Positions 1 to 7,018 are shown, numbered from the stretch's first letter. The stretch is 14,049 bases of DNA from CAUYUA01 sp963575675 (GCA_963575675.1 CAUYUA010000273.1:1-14049); one strand, 5' to 3'. Numbers and translations: made by a program. Notes: a model not told the origin generated them from the letters alone.

Positions 1-39
1 GCCATCAAACAGCGTTCGGTCGGCCAATCGGCCAAAACA

Positions 40-106
40 CGCTCCAAAGACTGCGTTCCCGATTGCTTGGGCCGAGGACGAAAGCTCCTCTTATTCGCGA
101 GCGATC
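40..106 (-). repeat. Structured intergenic repeat, copy E0 (divergent)
   Basis: On the minus strand this begins GATCGCTCGCGAATAAG and continues into a hairpin with stem GAGGA/TCCTC (plus-strand 74-78 and 86-90) and loop GCTTTCG. It shares its start, the CTTTCG loop and a distal GGAAC-CAGTC-TGGA block with the copies at 232-306 and 3445-3520. The second half has diverged and the long closing stem is not kept. It is probably a decayed member of the family. Confidence 0.5.
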
Positions 107-231
107 ATTCCTCTGGAAATGTTTGTTTGTGGTTTCTTTGTGTAGGGCTGTCATAAACAACCAACAAAGACGAATAATAAAAACGGAGAAGTGCTAATAA
201 AAAATAATGAGAACAAACGATTTCAGCGGAA

Positions 232-306
232 GGTCGCTTTGCGAATAAGAGAGTGAGACGCTCCTCTTTTATGATCTCCGGCGACCAGGAGTTCAATTCC
301 TGGACC
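232..306 (+). repeat. Structured intergenic repeat, copy E1
   Basis: This 75-base element has three pairings visible by eye. The outer stem is GGTCGC (232-237) with GCGACC (281-286). An inner, imperfect A/T- and GAG-rich hairpin lies at about 244-272. A perfect 6-bp hairpin follows, CCAGGA (285-290) with TCCTGG (298-303) and a 7-base loop. The outer stem and last hairpin share bases 285-286, so they abut or compete. It aligns almost without gaps to the copy at 3445-3520. There is no T-tract directly after it, so it is not a simple terminator. Confidence 0.6.
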
Positions 307-368
307 TTTCTAATTGTTTATTTTTTTCTTCGCCTATCATATCTCGGTATGTGGCTTGAATGAAATTC

Positions 369-396
369 TTTGCGGCGTCGCAAAACAACTTTTTTT
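369..396 (+). terminator. Terminator-like hairpin in the gshA leader
   Basis: TTTGCG (369-374) pairs perfectly with CGCAAA (379-384) around the loop GCGT. Five bases later comes a run of seven Ts (390-396). The gap between stem and T-run is longer than in a classic intrinsic terminator. It could end transcription arriving from upstream, or act as an attenuator if the gshA promoter lies before it. It covers the ATG at 370, which argues against that ATG as the gshA start. Confidence 0.4.
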
Positions 397-447
397 GTGG
401 ACTCAATACCAAGAAGTTCGTTTGATCTGGTCTATTCACCCTGTCTT

Positions 448-452
448 GGAGA
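448..452 (+). promoter_or_regulatory. Ribosome binding site of gshA
   Basis: GGAGA lies seven bases before the ATG at 460. The in-frame ATG at 370 has no such site and falls in a hairpin. This decides the start of gshA. Confidence 0.7.
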
Positions 453-459
453 CACCTCG

Positions 460-1827
460 ATGTCCGCACCTCCACCCGCGCGCGGCGAACCCAACACCGG
501 CCGGCGGCATCTCGTGGCCTATCTTGAGGCGGGATGCAAGCCGGCTTCCGCCTGGAAAATAGGCACAGAGCATGAAAAATTCGCATTTCGTCTTTCCGAT
601 CTTCGCCCATTGCCCTATGAAGGCCCAGACGGAATTCAAGCTCTGTTGTCCGGCCTCACGCGATTCGGCTGGAAGCCCGTGTATGAAGGCGAAAACATCA
701 TTGCTCTGGAGGGCCATAAAGACGGCAACGTCTCTTTAGAGCCCGGTGGGCAAGTCGAATTGTCGGGCGCTCCGCTGGAGACGCTGCACGACACCCGCGC
801 CGAGATACAAGAGCACTTGCAGCAAGTCAAATCCATCGGCAACGAGCTGGGAATCGGCATGATCGGTTTGGGCTTCCAGCCCAAATGGACCCGCGAACAA
901 ACGCCCTGGATGCCCAAAGGGCGATATGAAATAATGAAGAACTACATGCCCAAACGCGGGAAGTTGGGTATAGACATGATGTTGCGCACCTGCACGGTGC
1001 AGGTGAATTTAGATTACTCCAGCGAATCCGATATGATTCGAAAATTTCGAATTGGGTTGGCTTTGCAACCGATCGCCACGGCGTTGTTTGCAAACTCGCC
1101 GTTTACTGAGGGAAAACCTAACGGCTTCCAGAGTTTTCGCAGTCATATCTGGACAGATACAGACCCGGATCGTTGCGGCGACTTGCCGTTTGTGTTCGAA
1201 GACGGATTTGGGTTTGACCGCTACGTCGACTATGCGCTCGGCGTGCCGATGTACTTCGTCTATCGCGACGGAAAATACATCGACGCCAGCGGTCAATCTT
1301 TTCGTGATTTTCTTGCGGGCAAATTACCGGCTTTGCCCGGAGAAACGCCTCTGATCACCGACTGGGTTAATCACCTCACCACGCTGTTTCCGGAGGTCCG
1401 ATTAAAGCGATACTTGGAAATGCGCGGCGCAGATGGTGGACCATGGCGGCGGCTTCTGGCTTTGCCGGCGTTTTGGACCGGTCTGCTCTATGATGACCAA
1501 GCATTAAGCGCCGCTTGGGACTTGGTGAAAGAGTGGACTGATGAAGATCGCGCCAAATTGCGTCGTGACGTGCCGCGCGTCGGGTTGAAAAGTTGGTTGC
1601 GCGGACGTTTGTTGCGAGAGGTGGCTTTGGAGGTTCTTTCGATTGCGCGCGCGGGGCTGGATCGCCGCAATAGAATTAATGCTCTGGGGGAAAACGAAGC
1701 GCATTACATCGATACGTTGTTTGCGATTGCCGGTTCTACGGAAGCGCCCGCCGCCGACATGCTGCGTCGTTATCACGGTCCTTGGCAAGGCAGCGTCGAG
1801 CCCGTCTTCCGGGAGTATGCGTATTAA
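460..1827 (+). CDS. gshA: Glutamate-cysteine ligase (gamma-glutamylcysteine synthetase)
   Basis: This enzyme makes gamma-glutamylcysteine from glutamate, cysteine and ATP, the first step of glutathione synthesis in the cytoplasm. The 455-residue protein has the usual length of the plant/alphaproteobacterial type. Visible family blocks are IGTEHEKF (34-41), the acidic SLEPGGQVELSGAP block (92-105), MPKGRYEIM with NYMP (151-164) and TCTVQVNLDY (177-186). The glutamate-rich blocks are the expected ATP, metal and substrate contacts by family knowledge. I chose ATG 460 because GGAGA stands seven bases before it; an upstream in-frame ATG at 370 would add 30 unlike residues read from a hairpin. The frame is intact. 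The next gene on the same strand starts about 160 bases downstream behind a hairpin-rich spacer. I am confident of the family. Confidence 0.93.
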   Translation: MSAPPPARGEPNTGRRHLVAYLEAGCKPASAWKIGTEHEKFAFRLSDLRPLPYEGPDGIQALLSGLTRFGWKPVYEGENIIALEGHKDGNVSLEPGGQVELSGAPLETLHDTRAEIQEHLQQVKSIGNELGIGMIGLGFQPKWTREQTPWMPKGRYEIMKNYMPKRGKLGIDMMLRTCTVQVNLDYSSESDMIRKFRIGLALQPIATALFANSPFTEGKPNGFQSFRSHIWTDTDPDRCGDLPFVFEDGFGFDRYVDYALGVPMYFVYRDGKYIDASGQSFRDFLAGKLPALPGETPLITDWVNHLTTLFPEVRLKRYLEMRGADGGPWRRLLALPAFWTGLLYDDQALSAAWDLVKEWTDEDRAKLRRDVPRVGLKSWLRGRLLREVALEVLSIARAGLDRRNRINALGENEAHYIDTLFAIAGSTEAPAADMLRRYHGPWQGSVEPVFREYAY

Positions 1828-1833
1828 ACCGCG

Positions 1834-1861
1834 CTTCAGAATCCAGAAAATCCGGTAAAAT
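1834..1861 (+). promoter_or_regulatory. Possible promoter before the methyltransferase leader
   Basis: CTTCAG (1834-1839) and TAAAAT (1856-1861) are 16 bases apart. The -10 is good and the -35 weak. Transcription would start near 1868, just before the first hairpin of the 1875-1951 leader. This is a guess from consensus matching. Confidence 0.25.
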
Positions 1862-1874
1862 TGCTGAAAAAAAC

Positions 1875-1951
1875 GGGTTCCAAGGGCAACCCTTGGTTGA
1901 GGGGGCCGGTTCTCCCAACCAAGGGGGCTTCCATGAAGCCGGTTGTTTTTT
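1875..1951 (+). promoter_or_regulatory. Attenuator-like leader with alternative hairpins
   Basis: Segment 1, CCAAGGG (1880-1886), pairs perfectly with segment 2, CCCTTGG (1890-1896), over a CAA loop. Segment 2 extended to CCCTTGGTTG (1890-1899) also pairs perfectly, 10 bp, with segment 3, CAACCAAGGG (1916-1925). The first five bases of segment 3, CAACC, form the base of a terminator stem with GGTTG (1941-1945). So 1-2 pairing leaves the terminator free to form, while 2-3 pairing disrupts its base. This is attenuator or riboswitch geometry. I do not recognise a known ligand-binding class. It could instead be two or three stacked terminators for gshA. Confidence 0.4.
1916..1951 (+). terminator. 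Intrinsic terminator after gshA
   Basis: CAACC (1916-1920), a five-base bulge, then GGCTTC (1926-1931), loop CAT and GAAGCC-GGTTG (1935-1945) form a stem of up to 11 bp. TTTTTT (1946-1951) follows directly. It lies about 90 bases after the gshA stop and about 40 bases before the next start. Confidence 0.65.
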
Positions 1952-1987
1952 CGTTCTTTGTTTTTAATGATCACCCGTGATGTAATC

Positions 1988-3283
1988 ATGACCGACGCGT
2001 TGCGAGTTCAATACGAGGCTTACCCTTACCCGGCGCGCGTTCCCGCCGACGAGGCGCGTCGCCTTATCACGGGCTCTCCTAGCCATTTGGCCGAGATCAA
2101 TCATTACTTATTCGGTGGGTGTTTGGACTTTCAGGCGCCGCTTCGGATTTTGTTTGCGGGGGGAGGTTCCGGTGATGGAACTATAATGCTCGCCCAGCAG
2201 CTTCATGATGTCGGCTCGCCCGCCCGCATCACCTATCTTGATCTTTCCGAGGCGGCTCGCAAGATCGCCGAGGCTAGAGCAGAACGGCGCGGGCTTTCTA
2301 ATATCGAGTTCTTTCAGGGGTCATTGTTGGAGATCGAACAACACGGGCTCTTCGACTACATCGATTGTTGCGGCGTTTTGCATCATCTCGAATATCCTGC
2401 CGCCGGTCTGCGGTCATTGGTCGGCGCTTTGGCTCCCAGAGGCGGGATAGGCCTCATGGTCTACGCTCCTTACGGACGAACCGGCGTCTATCCTTTGCAA
2501 GCGGCTCTTCGCCTTATCACTCGTGACGTTGAAGGGCAACGACCATCATCTCCTGCCGAGCGAGTCGCTCTGACGCGGCGTTTATTGCGTCATTTGCCGT
2601 CCACCAATTGGCTTCGTCGCAATCCGATCATGGGAGATCACGTGATCTCAGACGCGGGACTCTATGATTTGCTTTTGCATAGTCAAGACCGAGCATACAC
2701 TGTGCCTGAACTTGCGCAGTTGGTGAATGAGGGGGGGCTGGCCATAAAAAGCTTTATTGAACCGGCGCGCTATCAGCCACAAACTTATGTGCGTGATCCC
2801 AGCCTATTAAAGCGACTTGAGACTTTGTCGTTTTTGGAGCAGGCGGCTTGGGCCGAGCAAATTTGTGGCGCGACTTCCAAGCATATCGTGTATCTAACGC
2901 GACCCGAAGACGTTGCTTGCGCAACGGTTTGTCTTGATGACCAGCCGGAGACGCTCATTCCTGTGCCGCATGGGATCGATGGACCGTCTTTAGCGCGTCA
3001 GATGCCGATCGGCGGGATTTTGGAAGCGGAGTTGGAAGGTTTATCGCTTCCGATTTCATTGCCGTTGCCGCGTTTGGCCAATGCTTTGTTGTCTCGCATT
3101 GATGGGAAGACAACTTTGGGTGAGCTTTATAAGCAGCTTGCGACAATCGATGGCGGGAAAAGAACTCTGTCGTGGGAGACGTTTTTTTCTCAATTTTGCC
3201 GGCTTTACGAGGCTTTGAATAAAGTTAATAAAATGCTTCTTCGTCGTTCTAATGTTAATAATGTTAATGAGCGAAAAGAATGA
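1988..3283 (+). CDS. Class I SAM-dependent methyltransferase, substrate unknown
   Basis: The 431-residue product has a Rossmann methyltransferase domain in its first half. Motif I is FAGGGSGDG (about 56-64), an acidic post-I strand end YLDLS (83-87), and motif IV-like DYIDCCGVLHHL (123-134). The opening RVQYEAYPYPAR (6-17) is a signature of a conserved proteobacterial methyltransferase group. The second half (about 200-431) lacks catalytic motifs. It ends in a segment containing DGKTTLGEL, like the small winged-helix domains that accompany such enzymes. I chose ATG 1988 because the protein resembles its family from that residue. The in-frame ATG 1967 and TTG 1943 add a hydrophobic stub, and TTG 1943 sits in the terminator. 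No start has a strong ribosome site. The substrate cannot be told from sequence. Confidence 0.82.
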   Translation: MTDALRVQYEAYPYPARVPADEARRLITGSPSHLAEINHYLFGGCLDFQAPLRILFAGGGSGDGTIMLAQQLHDVGSPARITYLDLSEAARKIAEARAERRGLSNIEFFQGSLLEIEQHGLFDYIDCCGVLHHLEYPAAGLRSLVGALAPRGGIGLMVYAPYGRTGVYPLQAALRLITRDVEGQRPSSPAERVALTRRLLRHLPSTNWLRRNPIMGDHVISDAGLYDLLLHSQDRAYTVPELAQLVNEGGLAIKSFIEPARYQPQTYVRDPSLLKRLETLSFLEQAAWAEQICGATSKHIVYLTRPEDVACATVCLDDQPETLIPVPHGIDGPSLARQMPIGGILEAELEGLSLPISLPLPRLANALLSRIDGKTTLGELYKQLATIDGGKRTLSWETFFSQFCRLYEALNKVNKMLLRRSNVNNVNERKE

Positions 3284-3542
3284 CGCATTTGATTTGCATG
3301 ATTTGCATGATTTGAGTTGAGGATAGTAAGTTGGATGGAATCGGGGACTGCGTTTCCAACGGTTCGCTCTTGCTGGCGGCGTTTTTGCTCGCGGTTTGTG
3401 GAAGAACTAGGTAAGAAAACATTAAACAGTTCCAATCCAAAGAAGGATCGCTTCGCGAGTAAGGGGGGCTTTCGCTCCCCCCTTACAATCCCGAGCGACC
3501 AGGAACTCAGTCCCTGGACCCGTTTAATTTATGAGGGAGTTC
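3284..3542. other. Spacer between convergent genes
   Basis: No gene is seen. The spacer begins with two 9-bp tandem duplications around the methyltransferase stop (3251-3268 and 3291-3308). It includes a loose inverted repeat, GTTGGA with TCCAAC, within 3328-3357, and the well-formed repeat E2 at 3445-3520. The suf cluster ends at its far side on the opposite strand. Confidence 0.6.
3445..3520 (+). repeat. Structured intergenic repeat, copy E2 (best formed)
   Basis: This is the clearest copy. The outer stem is GGATCGCT (3445-3452) with AGCGACC (3494-3500), one base bulged. The central hairpin is perfect, 10 bp: GTAAGGGGGG (3459-3468) with CCCCCCTTAC (3477-3486) and an 8-base loop containing TTCG. 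The last hairpin is CCAGG (3499-3503) with CCTGG (3513-3517). It is 76 bases long against 75 for the copy at 232-306. Where that copy has GAG/CTC in the stem, this one has GGG/CCC, which keeps pairing. It lies between convergent genes, so it might block read-through, but no T-run follows on either strand. Confidence 0.65.
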
Positions 3543-3917
3543 TTAATAAAACATATCGAGTTCCAGTCGCGCAGTTTCCGACATGAAGTCTGTGCGCCAT
3601 GGAGGATCCCATACGATCTCAACCTTACAAGACAAGACGCCTTCAGCCTTCAGCACAGCCTCTTGGACCATTCCGGGCATCTCTTGCGCGATTGGACATC
3701 CGGGAGAAGTGAGCGTCATATCAATTTCGACGGTTCCATCAATATTTACGCGAACTTTGTAAATCAGCCCTAAGTCCCAGATGTTGACCGGAATTTCCGG
3801 ATCGTAGACTGTGCGTAGGGCGTTAACGGCGCGATCGAACAACAGTCGCTCGGCCTCGTCGTCGGGAGGGGCGTTGTTTGGAAGCGCGTTATCGGGAGGG
3901 TTGGTTTCGTCGAGCAT
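3543..3917 (-). CDS. sufT: SUF Fe-S cluster assembly protein SufT (MIP18/DUF59 family)
   Basis: The 124-residue protein belongs to the MIP18 family, which assists maturation of Fe-S proteins. Visible blocks are DPEIPVNIWDLGLIY (39-53), TLTSPGCP (69-75) with the conserved cysteine C74, and WDPPW (103-107). The N-terminal 20 residues are rich in Asn, Asp and Pro and look unstructured. I chose the ATG at 3917 because it sits five bases after the sufU stop, with GGAA upstream. A longer frame exists to 3992, but it would overlap sufU and adds unlike residues. It is the last gene of the sufDSUT run. Its precise role is less settled than that of SufS or SufU. Confidence 0.88.
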   Translation of the reverse strand: MLDETNPPDNALPNNAPPDDEAERLLFDRAVNALRTVYDPEIPVNIWDLGLIYKVRVNIDGTVEIDMTLTSPGCPIAQEMPGMVQEAVLKAEGVLSCKVEIVWDPPWRTDFMSETARLELDMFY

Positions 3918-3922
3918 GGGAG

Positions 3923-4390
3923 CTATTCCGTGCTGGCGGAAATTGAGCCGCTGAGGGCGGCGTTGAGGGTGTGCCATGGCAACGTGGCGCATTTGACGCG
4001 CACGGGATATTGCCGAACTCCGGACAGCACGCGCAACTTGTCGAGGTCATCCGCGCTGACGTCGTGATTCTCACAGGGCTCGTCGTTGGAGGTGCAGAGC
4101 GTGTGGAAATGCGAGAACAGCGCGCCGGCTTGTTCGATGGTTTTTCCGCGCACGACTTCGGTCATCAAAGAGGCGGAGGCTGTGGAAATGGCGCATCCGC
4201 GCCCTAGGAAAGCAGCGTCGGCGATCAGCCCGTCGGGGGCGAGGGTGAGATAGACGATAAGGCGGTCTCCGCATAGCGGATTGTCGCCTTGAGCCTCGCA
4301 GGTTGCGTTCGGGGGATGACGGAAATTGCGGGGATGTTTCCCGTGATCCAGAATCACTTCCTGATAGAGTTCGCGCAGATCATCGAACAT
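3923..4390 (-). CDS. sufU: SUF sulfur-relay/scaffold protein SufU
   Basis: The 155-residue protein is IscU-like and of the SufU type. SufU proteins accept persulfide sulfur from SufS, usually with a bound zinc. The three conserved cysteines are C40 in NPLCGD, C66 in GRGCAIS and C134 in VKCATLPWH, and D42 completes the usual ligand set. The roughly 65 residues between C66 and C134 include the longer insertion that separates SufU from IscU. The start codon overlaps the sufS stop by one base (TGATG), which implies translational coupling. The name says scaffold in some databases; the sulfur-transfer role is the better supported one for SufU. Confidence 0.9.
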   Translation of the reverse strand: MFDDLRELYQEVILDHGKHPRNFRHPPNATCEAQGDNPLCGDRLIVYLTLAPDGLIADAAFLGRGCAISTASASLMTEVVRGKTIEQAGALFSHFHTLCTSNDEPCENHDVSADDLDKLRVLSGVRQYPVRVKCATLPWHTLNAALSGSISASTE

Positions 4391-5646
4391 CAGACGAAGA
4401 ACTCCTTTGCCGCCGCCACCGCCGAAACCAAGGCGTCGGCTTCGGCGTGGGTGTTGTAGAGAGCGAACGAGGCTCGCGCGGTTGCGCCGACGTCAAAGCG
4501 TTCCATCAGAGGCTCGGCGCAATGGCGGCCGACTCGAATCGCGACGCCGGTCTGGTCGACCAGCATGCCAAGGTCATGAGGGTGAACGCCATCGACGACA
4601 AAAGAAAGAATCGCCGCTTTGTTGGGAGCCGAACCGAAAATTCGCACGCCCTCGATGCGGGCCAAGCCCTTTGTGGCGTGGGCCAGCAATGCGTCTTCGT
4701 GCGCGGCGATGGCGGCGCGATCGAGTCCTTCGAGATAAGCGAGCGCGGCGCCGAGGCCGATTCCTTCCACTATGGGCGGAGTTCCGGCTTCGAATCGATA
4801 GGGCGGTTCTCGAAAGGTGGTTTTTCCGAAGCTGACGGAGGCGATCATGTCTCCGCCGCCTTGGTAGGGAGGGAGTTTGGCCAGCCACTGTTTGCGGCCA
4901 TAAAGGGCGCCGATGGCGGTTGGCCCGTAGAGTTTGTGGCCGGTGATGACATAGAAATCGGCATCGATCTCCTGCACGTCCACAGGGTGATGCACCGCCG
5001 TTTGTGAGCCGTCGAACAGAATCGGCGCGCCATGGGCATGGGCGATGCGAGCGAGGTCTCGCGCCGGAGTGATCGTGCCCAAAACATTAGAGCCGTGAGT
5101 GACTGCGACCAATTTGACGCGCGGAGAGAACAACGCAGCGTAGGCGTCTAGATCAAGAACGCCGCGATCGTCGCAGGGAATGATTTTTAGATTAATTCCA
5201 CACTCTGCCTGGATCAATTGCCAGGGGACGATATTGGCGTGATGCTCCATGATTGAGAGGATGACTTCGTCGCCGGGCTCGAAGATGGCGCGTCGAAAAC
5301 CGGAAGCCACCAGATTGATTGCTTCGGTGGCGCCGCGCGTGAACACGATTTCTTCTCGTGATCCGGCGTTGAGAAACTGCGCGACGCGATCTCGCGTTGC
5401 TTCATAGGCGTCGGTGGTTTTTTGGCTGAGGTAATGCACGCCGCGATGGACGTTGGCGTACTCATATTCCATGCATTGTTGCATGGCGGCGATGACGGCG
5501 CGGGGCTTTTGTGCGCTCGCCGCGTTGTCGAGGTAAACGAGCGGTTTTCCCGGACGGTTGGGGCGATCGTGAACGGTTCGCGCCAGAATGGGAAAATCGG
5601 CGCGAATCGCCTCAACATCGTAGAAGGTCGGGGAGAAAGCGTCCAT
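4390..5646 (-). CDS. sufS: Cysteine desulfurase SufS
   Basis: This PLP enzyme converts cysteine to alanine and keeps the sulfur as a cysteine persulfide for Fe-S assembly. The 418-residue length is typical of SufS. Visible residues are YLDNAASAQKP (38-48), H135 in MEHHANI stacking on PLP, D212 in ILFDGSQ, the PLP lysine K238 in ITGHKLYGP, and the persulfide cysteine C376 in RVGRHCAEPL. The short RxGxHCA context is that of group II desulfurases, not IscS or NifS. GGTGA lies seven bases before the ATG. Six bases separate it from sufD upstream, and its stop overlaps the sufU start, so the genes are surely one transcript. Confidence 0.95.
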   Translation of the reverse strand: MDAFSPTFYDVEAIRADFPILARTVHDRPNRPGKPLVYLDNAASAQKPRAVIAAMQQCMEYEYANVHRGVHYLSQKTTDAYEATRDRVAQFLNAGSREEIVFTRGATEAINLVASGFRRAIFEPGDEVILSIMEHHANIVPWQLIQAECGINLKIIPCDDRGVLDLDAYAALFSPRVKLVAVTHGSNVLGTITPARDLARIAHAHGAPILFDGSQTAVHHPVDVQEIDADFYVITGHKLYGPTAIGALYGRKQWLAKLPPYQGGGDMIASVSFGKTTFREPPYRFEAGTPPIVEGIGLGAALAYLEGLDRAAIAAHEDALLAHATKGLARIEGVRIFGSAPNKAAILSFVVDGVHPHDLGMLVDQTGVAIRVGRHCAEPLMERFDVGATARASFALYNTHAEADALVSAVAAAKEFFV

Positions 5647-5652
5647 GGTTTG

Positions 5653-6960
5653 TCACCATTGTCCGGTCAAGGGGTCCGGGGCGGTCGGTCCGAGAGGCGT
5701 CCAGGGGCAGCGCTCTTGATCGTTAAACAAGTCGCGAATGTGTGGGTCTTGAATTTGTTCGATGACGTCGTTGATGAAAGCGTCCACGAGCAATGTTCGC
5801 GCTTCCTCTTGATCTAGTCCGCGTGATCGCAAATAAAACAGGGCCTCTTGATCCAAGGCTCCCACGGAAGCGCCATGGCTGCATTTGACGTCGTCGGCGT
5901 GAATTTCCAATTCGGGTTTGGCGTCGAATTCGGCTTGCGTGGACAGCAGCATGCCGCGACAAAGTTGTTGTCCATCGGTTTTCTGCGCGCCGGGGCGAAC
6001 CAGAATTCGTCCTTGAAACACCGATCGCGCTTGCGCTCCGATCACCGCCTTAAATGTCTGTCGGCTCACGCAGTGAGGCGCGGCGTGATCCACCGATGTT
6101 GTGACGTCGGCGACTTGACGACCACTGATTCTCGTCGCGCCGTTGATTTGGCATGCGGCGCCGGGGCCGTCCAGAATCACCCGTTGCTCGCTGCGCGACA
6201 GGGACGCGCCTTGAGTCAGAATAAAACTATCATAGGCGGCGTCGCGTTCGACGCGAATCACCGCCGTCGCCAAGTGGAACGCTGTTGGCGATTCGTTTTG
6301 TAGTTTGTAATGGAACAGGCGGGCTCCGGCGCCGAGCGTGATTTCCGAGACGATGGTGCTCAGAGCCGATGTTGTGTCGTAACCGACGTGGTGCTCGATG
6401 ACGGTGGCTTGACTGTTGGCCTCCATCACAATCAAGAGGCGCGGATGGCGCCATGTCGGCGGTGCGTTCTCAGAGGTCGTCGAGACGAACACAATCTCAA
6501 TTGGCGCGGCGATGACGGTTCCGCACGGCGCGTGCAGGACCACGCCATCTTCAAGATGCGCCGCGTTCAGCGCCAACGGGCCGGATGCTTCTGAGATCGG
6601 CGTGAGTTGCGTCAGTCGCTCGTTAAGCCAATCTTCGGTTGTCGCGTCATCCAGAAGCTGCGCCAAGCCGCCGAGCTTCACGCCTTTCGGCAAAGCGCCG
6701 ATTGCGCCGAGGTCGGGCTGATAGCGACCGTTGATGAAGACCAAACGATGATGTTCTTGATCTTGGGTAAATAAAATCGGCAGATCGTAGAATAGGGAGT
6801 CGAAGGCCGTTGGGGCGGCTTGAAAGGACAACTCTTTGATCGGGTTGAGATTGGTGTAGCGCCACGCTTCGTTTTTAAGCGTTGGAAAGCCGATGGCCGA
6901 GAATTTCTCGAACGCTTCGGCGCGTCGCTGCGAAAGCCATGATCGGGCGGATGAGCACAT
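5653..6960 (-). CDS. sufD: Fe-S assembly scaffold subunit SufD
   Basis: SufD pairs with SufB and the ATPase SufC in the SufBCD complex, on which nascent Fe-S clusters form. The 435-residue protein has the SufD N-terminal block GFPTLKNEAWRYTNL (24-38) and the C-terminal core with RPGAQKTDGQQL (322-333) and LEIHADDVKCSHGA (351-364), including the conserved C360 and H362. The EAWRYTNL start and the length identify it as SufD, not SufB. The start at 6960 follows AGGATA and GGGAG. It is the first gene of the run: no sufB or sufC lies upstream, where a 533-base spacer leads to a divergent gene. That order is unusual, since these three are normally adjacent. Confidence 0.93.
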   Translation of the reverse strand: MCSSARSWLSQRRAEAFEKFSAIGFPTLKNEAWRYTNLNPIKELSFQAAPTAFDSLFYDLPILFTQDQEHHRLVFINGRYQPDLGAIGALPKGVKLGGLAQLLDDATTEDWLNERLTQLTPISEASGPLALNAAHLEDGVVLHAPCGTVIAAPIEIVFVSTTSENAPPTWRHPRLLIVMEANSQATVIEHHVGYDTTSALSTIVSEITLGAGARLFHYKLQNESPTAFHLATAVIRVERDAAYDSFILTQGASLSRSEQRVILDGPGAACQINGATRISGRQVADVTTSVDHAAPHCVSRQTFKAVIGAQARSVFQGRILVRPGAQKTDGQQLCRGMLLSTQAEFDAKPELEIHADDVKCSHGASVGALDQEALFYLRSRGLDQEEARTLLVDAFINDVIEQIQDPHIRDLFNDQERCPWTPLGPTAPDPLTGQW

Positions 6961-6970
6961 TATCCTGAAC

Positions 6971-6984
6971 TCCCAAAAGTGGGA
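6971..6984 (-). promoter_or_regulatory. Small hairpin overlapping the sufD ribosome site
   Basis: TCCCA and TGGGA pair perfectly around a four-base loop. On the sufD mRNA the 3' arm carries GGGA of the GGGAG that precedes the ATG by about ten bases. It may dampen sufD translation. A second site, AGGATA, directly before the ATG stays free, so the effect may be small. Confidence 0.3.
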
Positions 6985-7018
6985 TTTGGCGCCTTTCGAC
7001 GCGATCTGAAGCGACGCA

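Larger units (their letters stand above)
1..459. other. Gene-free region upstream of gshA
   Basis: I recognise no gene here. All three plus-strand frames are open for about the first 150 bases, so the 3' end of an upstream gene could enter the window, but none of the translations resembles a family I know. The region holds two copies of a structured repeat (40-106 on the minus strand, 232-306 on the plus strand), an A/T-rich stretch around 165-225, and a hairpin followed by seven Ts (369-396). A weak promoter-like pair, TTGTTT (314-319) and TCATAT (337-342) with 17 bases between them, could drive gshA. Confidence 0.5.

Noticed and set aside
285..303. tRNA-like T arm in repeat E1 (CCAGGA-GTTCAAT-TCCTGG)
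   Set aside because: The loop is one base out of the tRNA register, the equivalent loop in E2 lacks TTC, and no acceptor, D or anticodon arm fits around it.
3281..3316. 11-codon frame whose ATG overlaps the methyltransferase stop (ATGA)
   Set aside because: It lies in the 9-bp tandem duplication, is very short, and has no conserved content.
4303..5007. 234-codon plus-strand frame across sufU and sufS
   Set aside because: It is antisense to two genes with all catalytic residues; the composition is that of a shadow frame.
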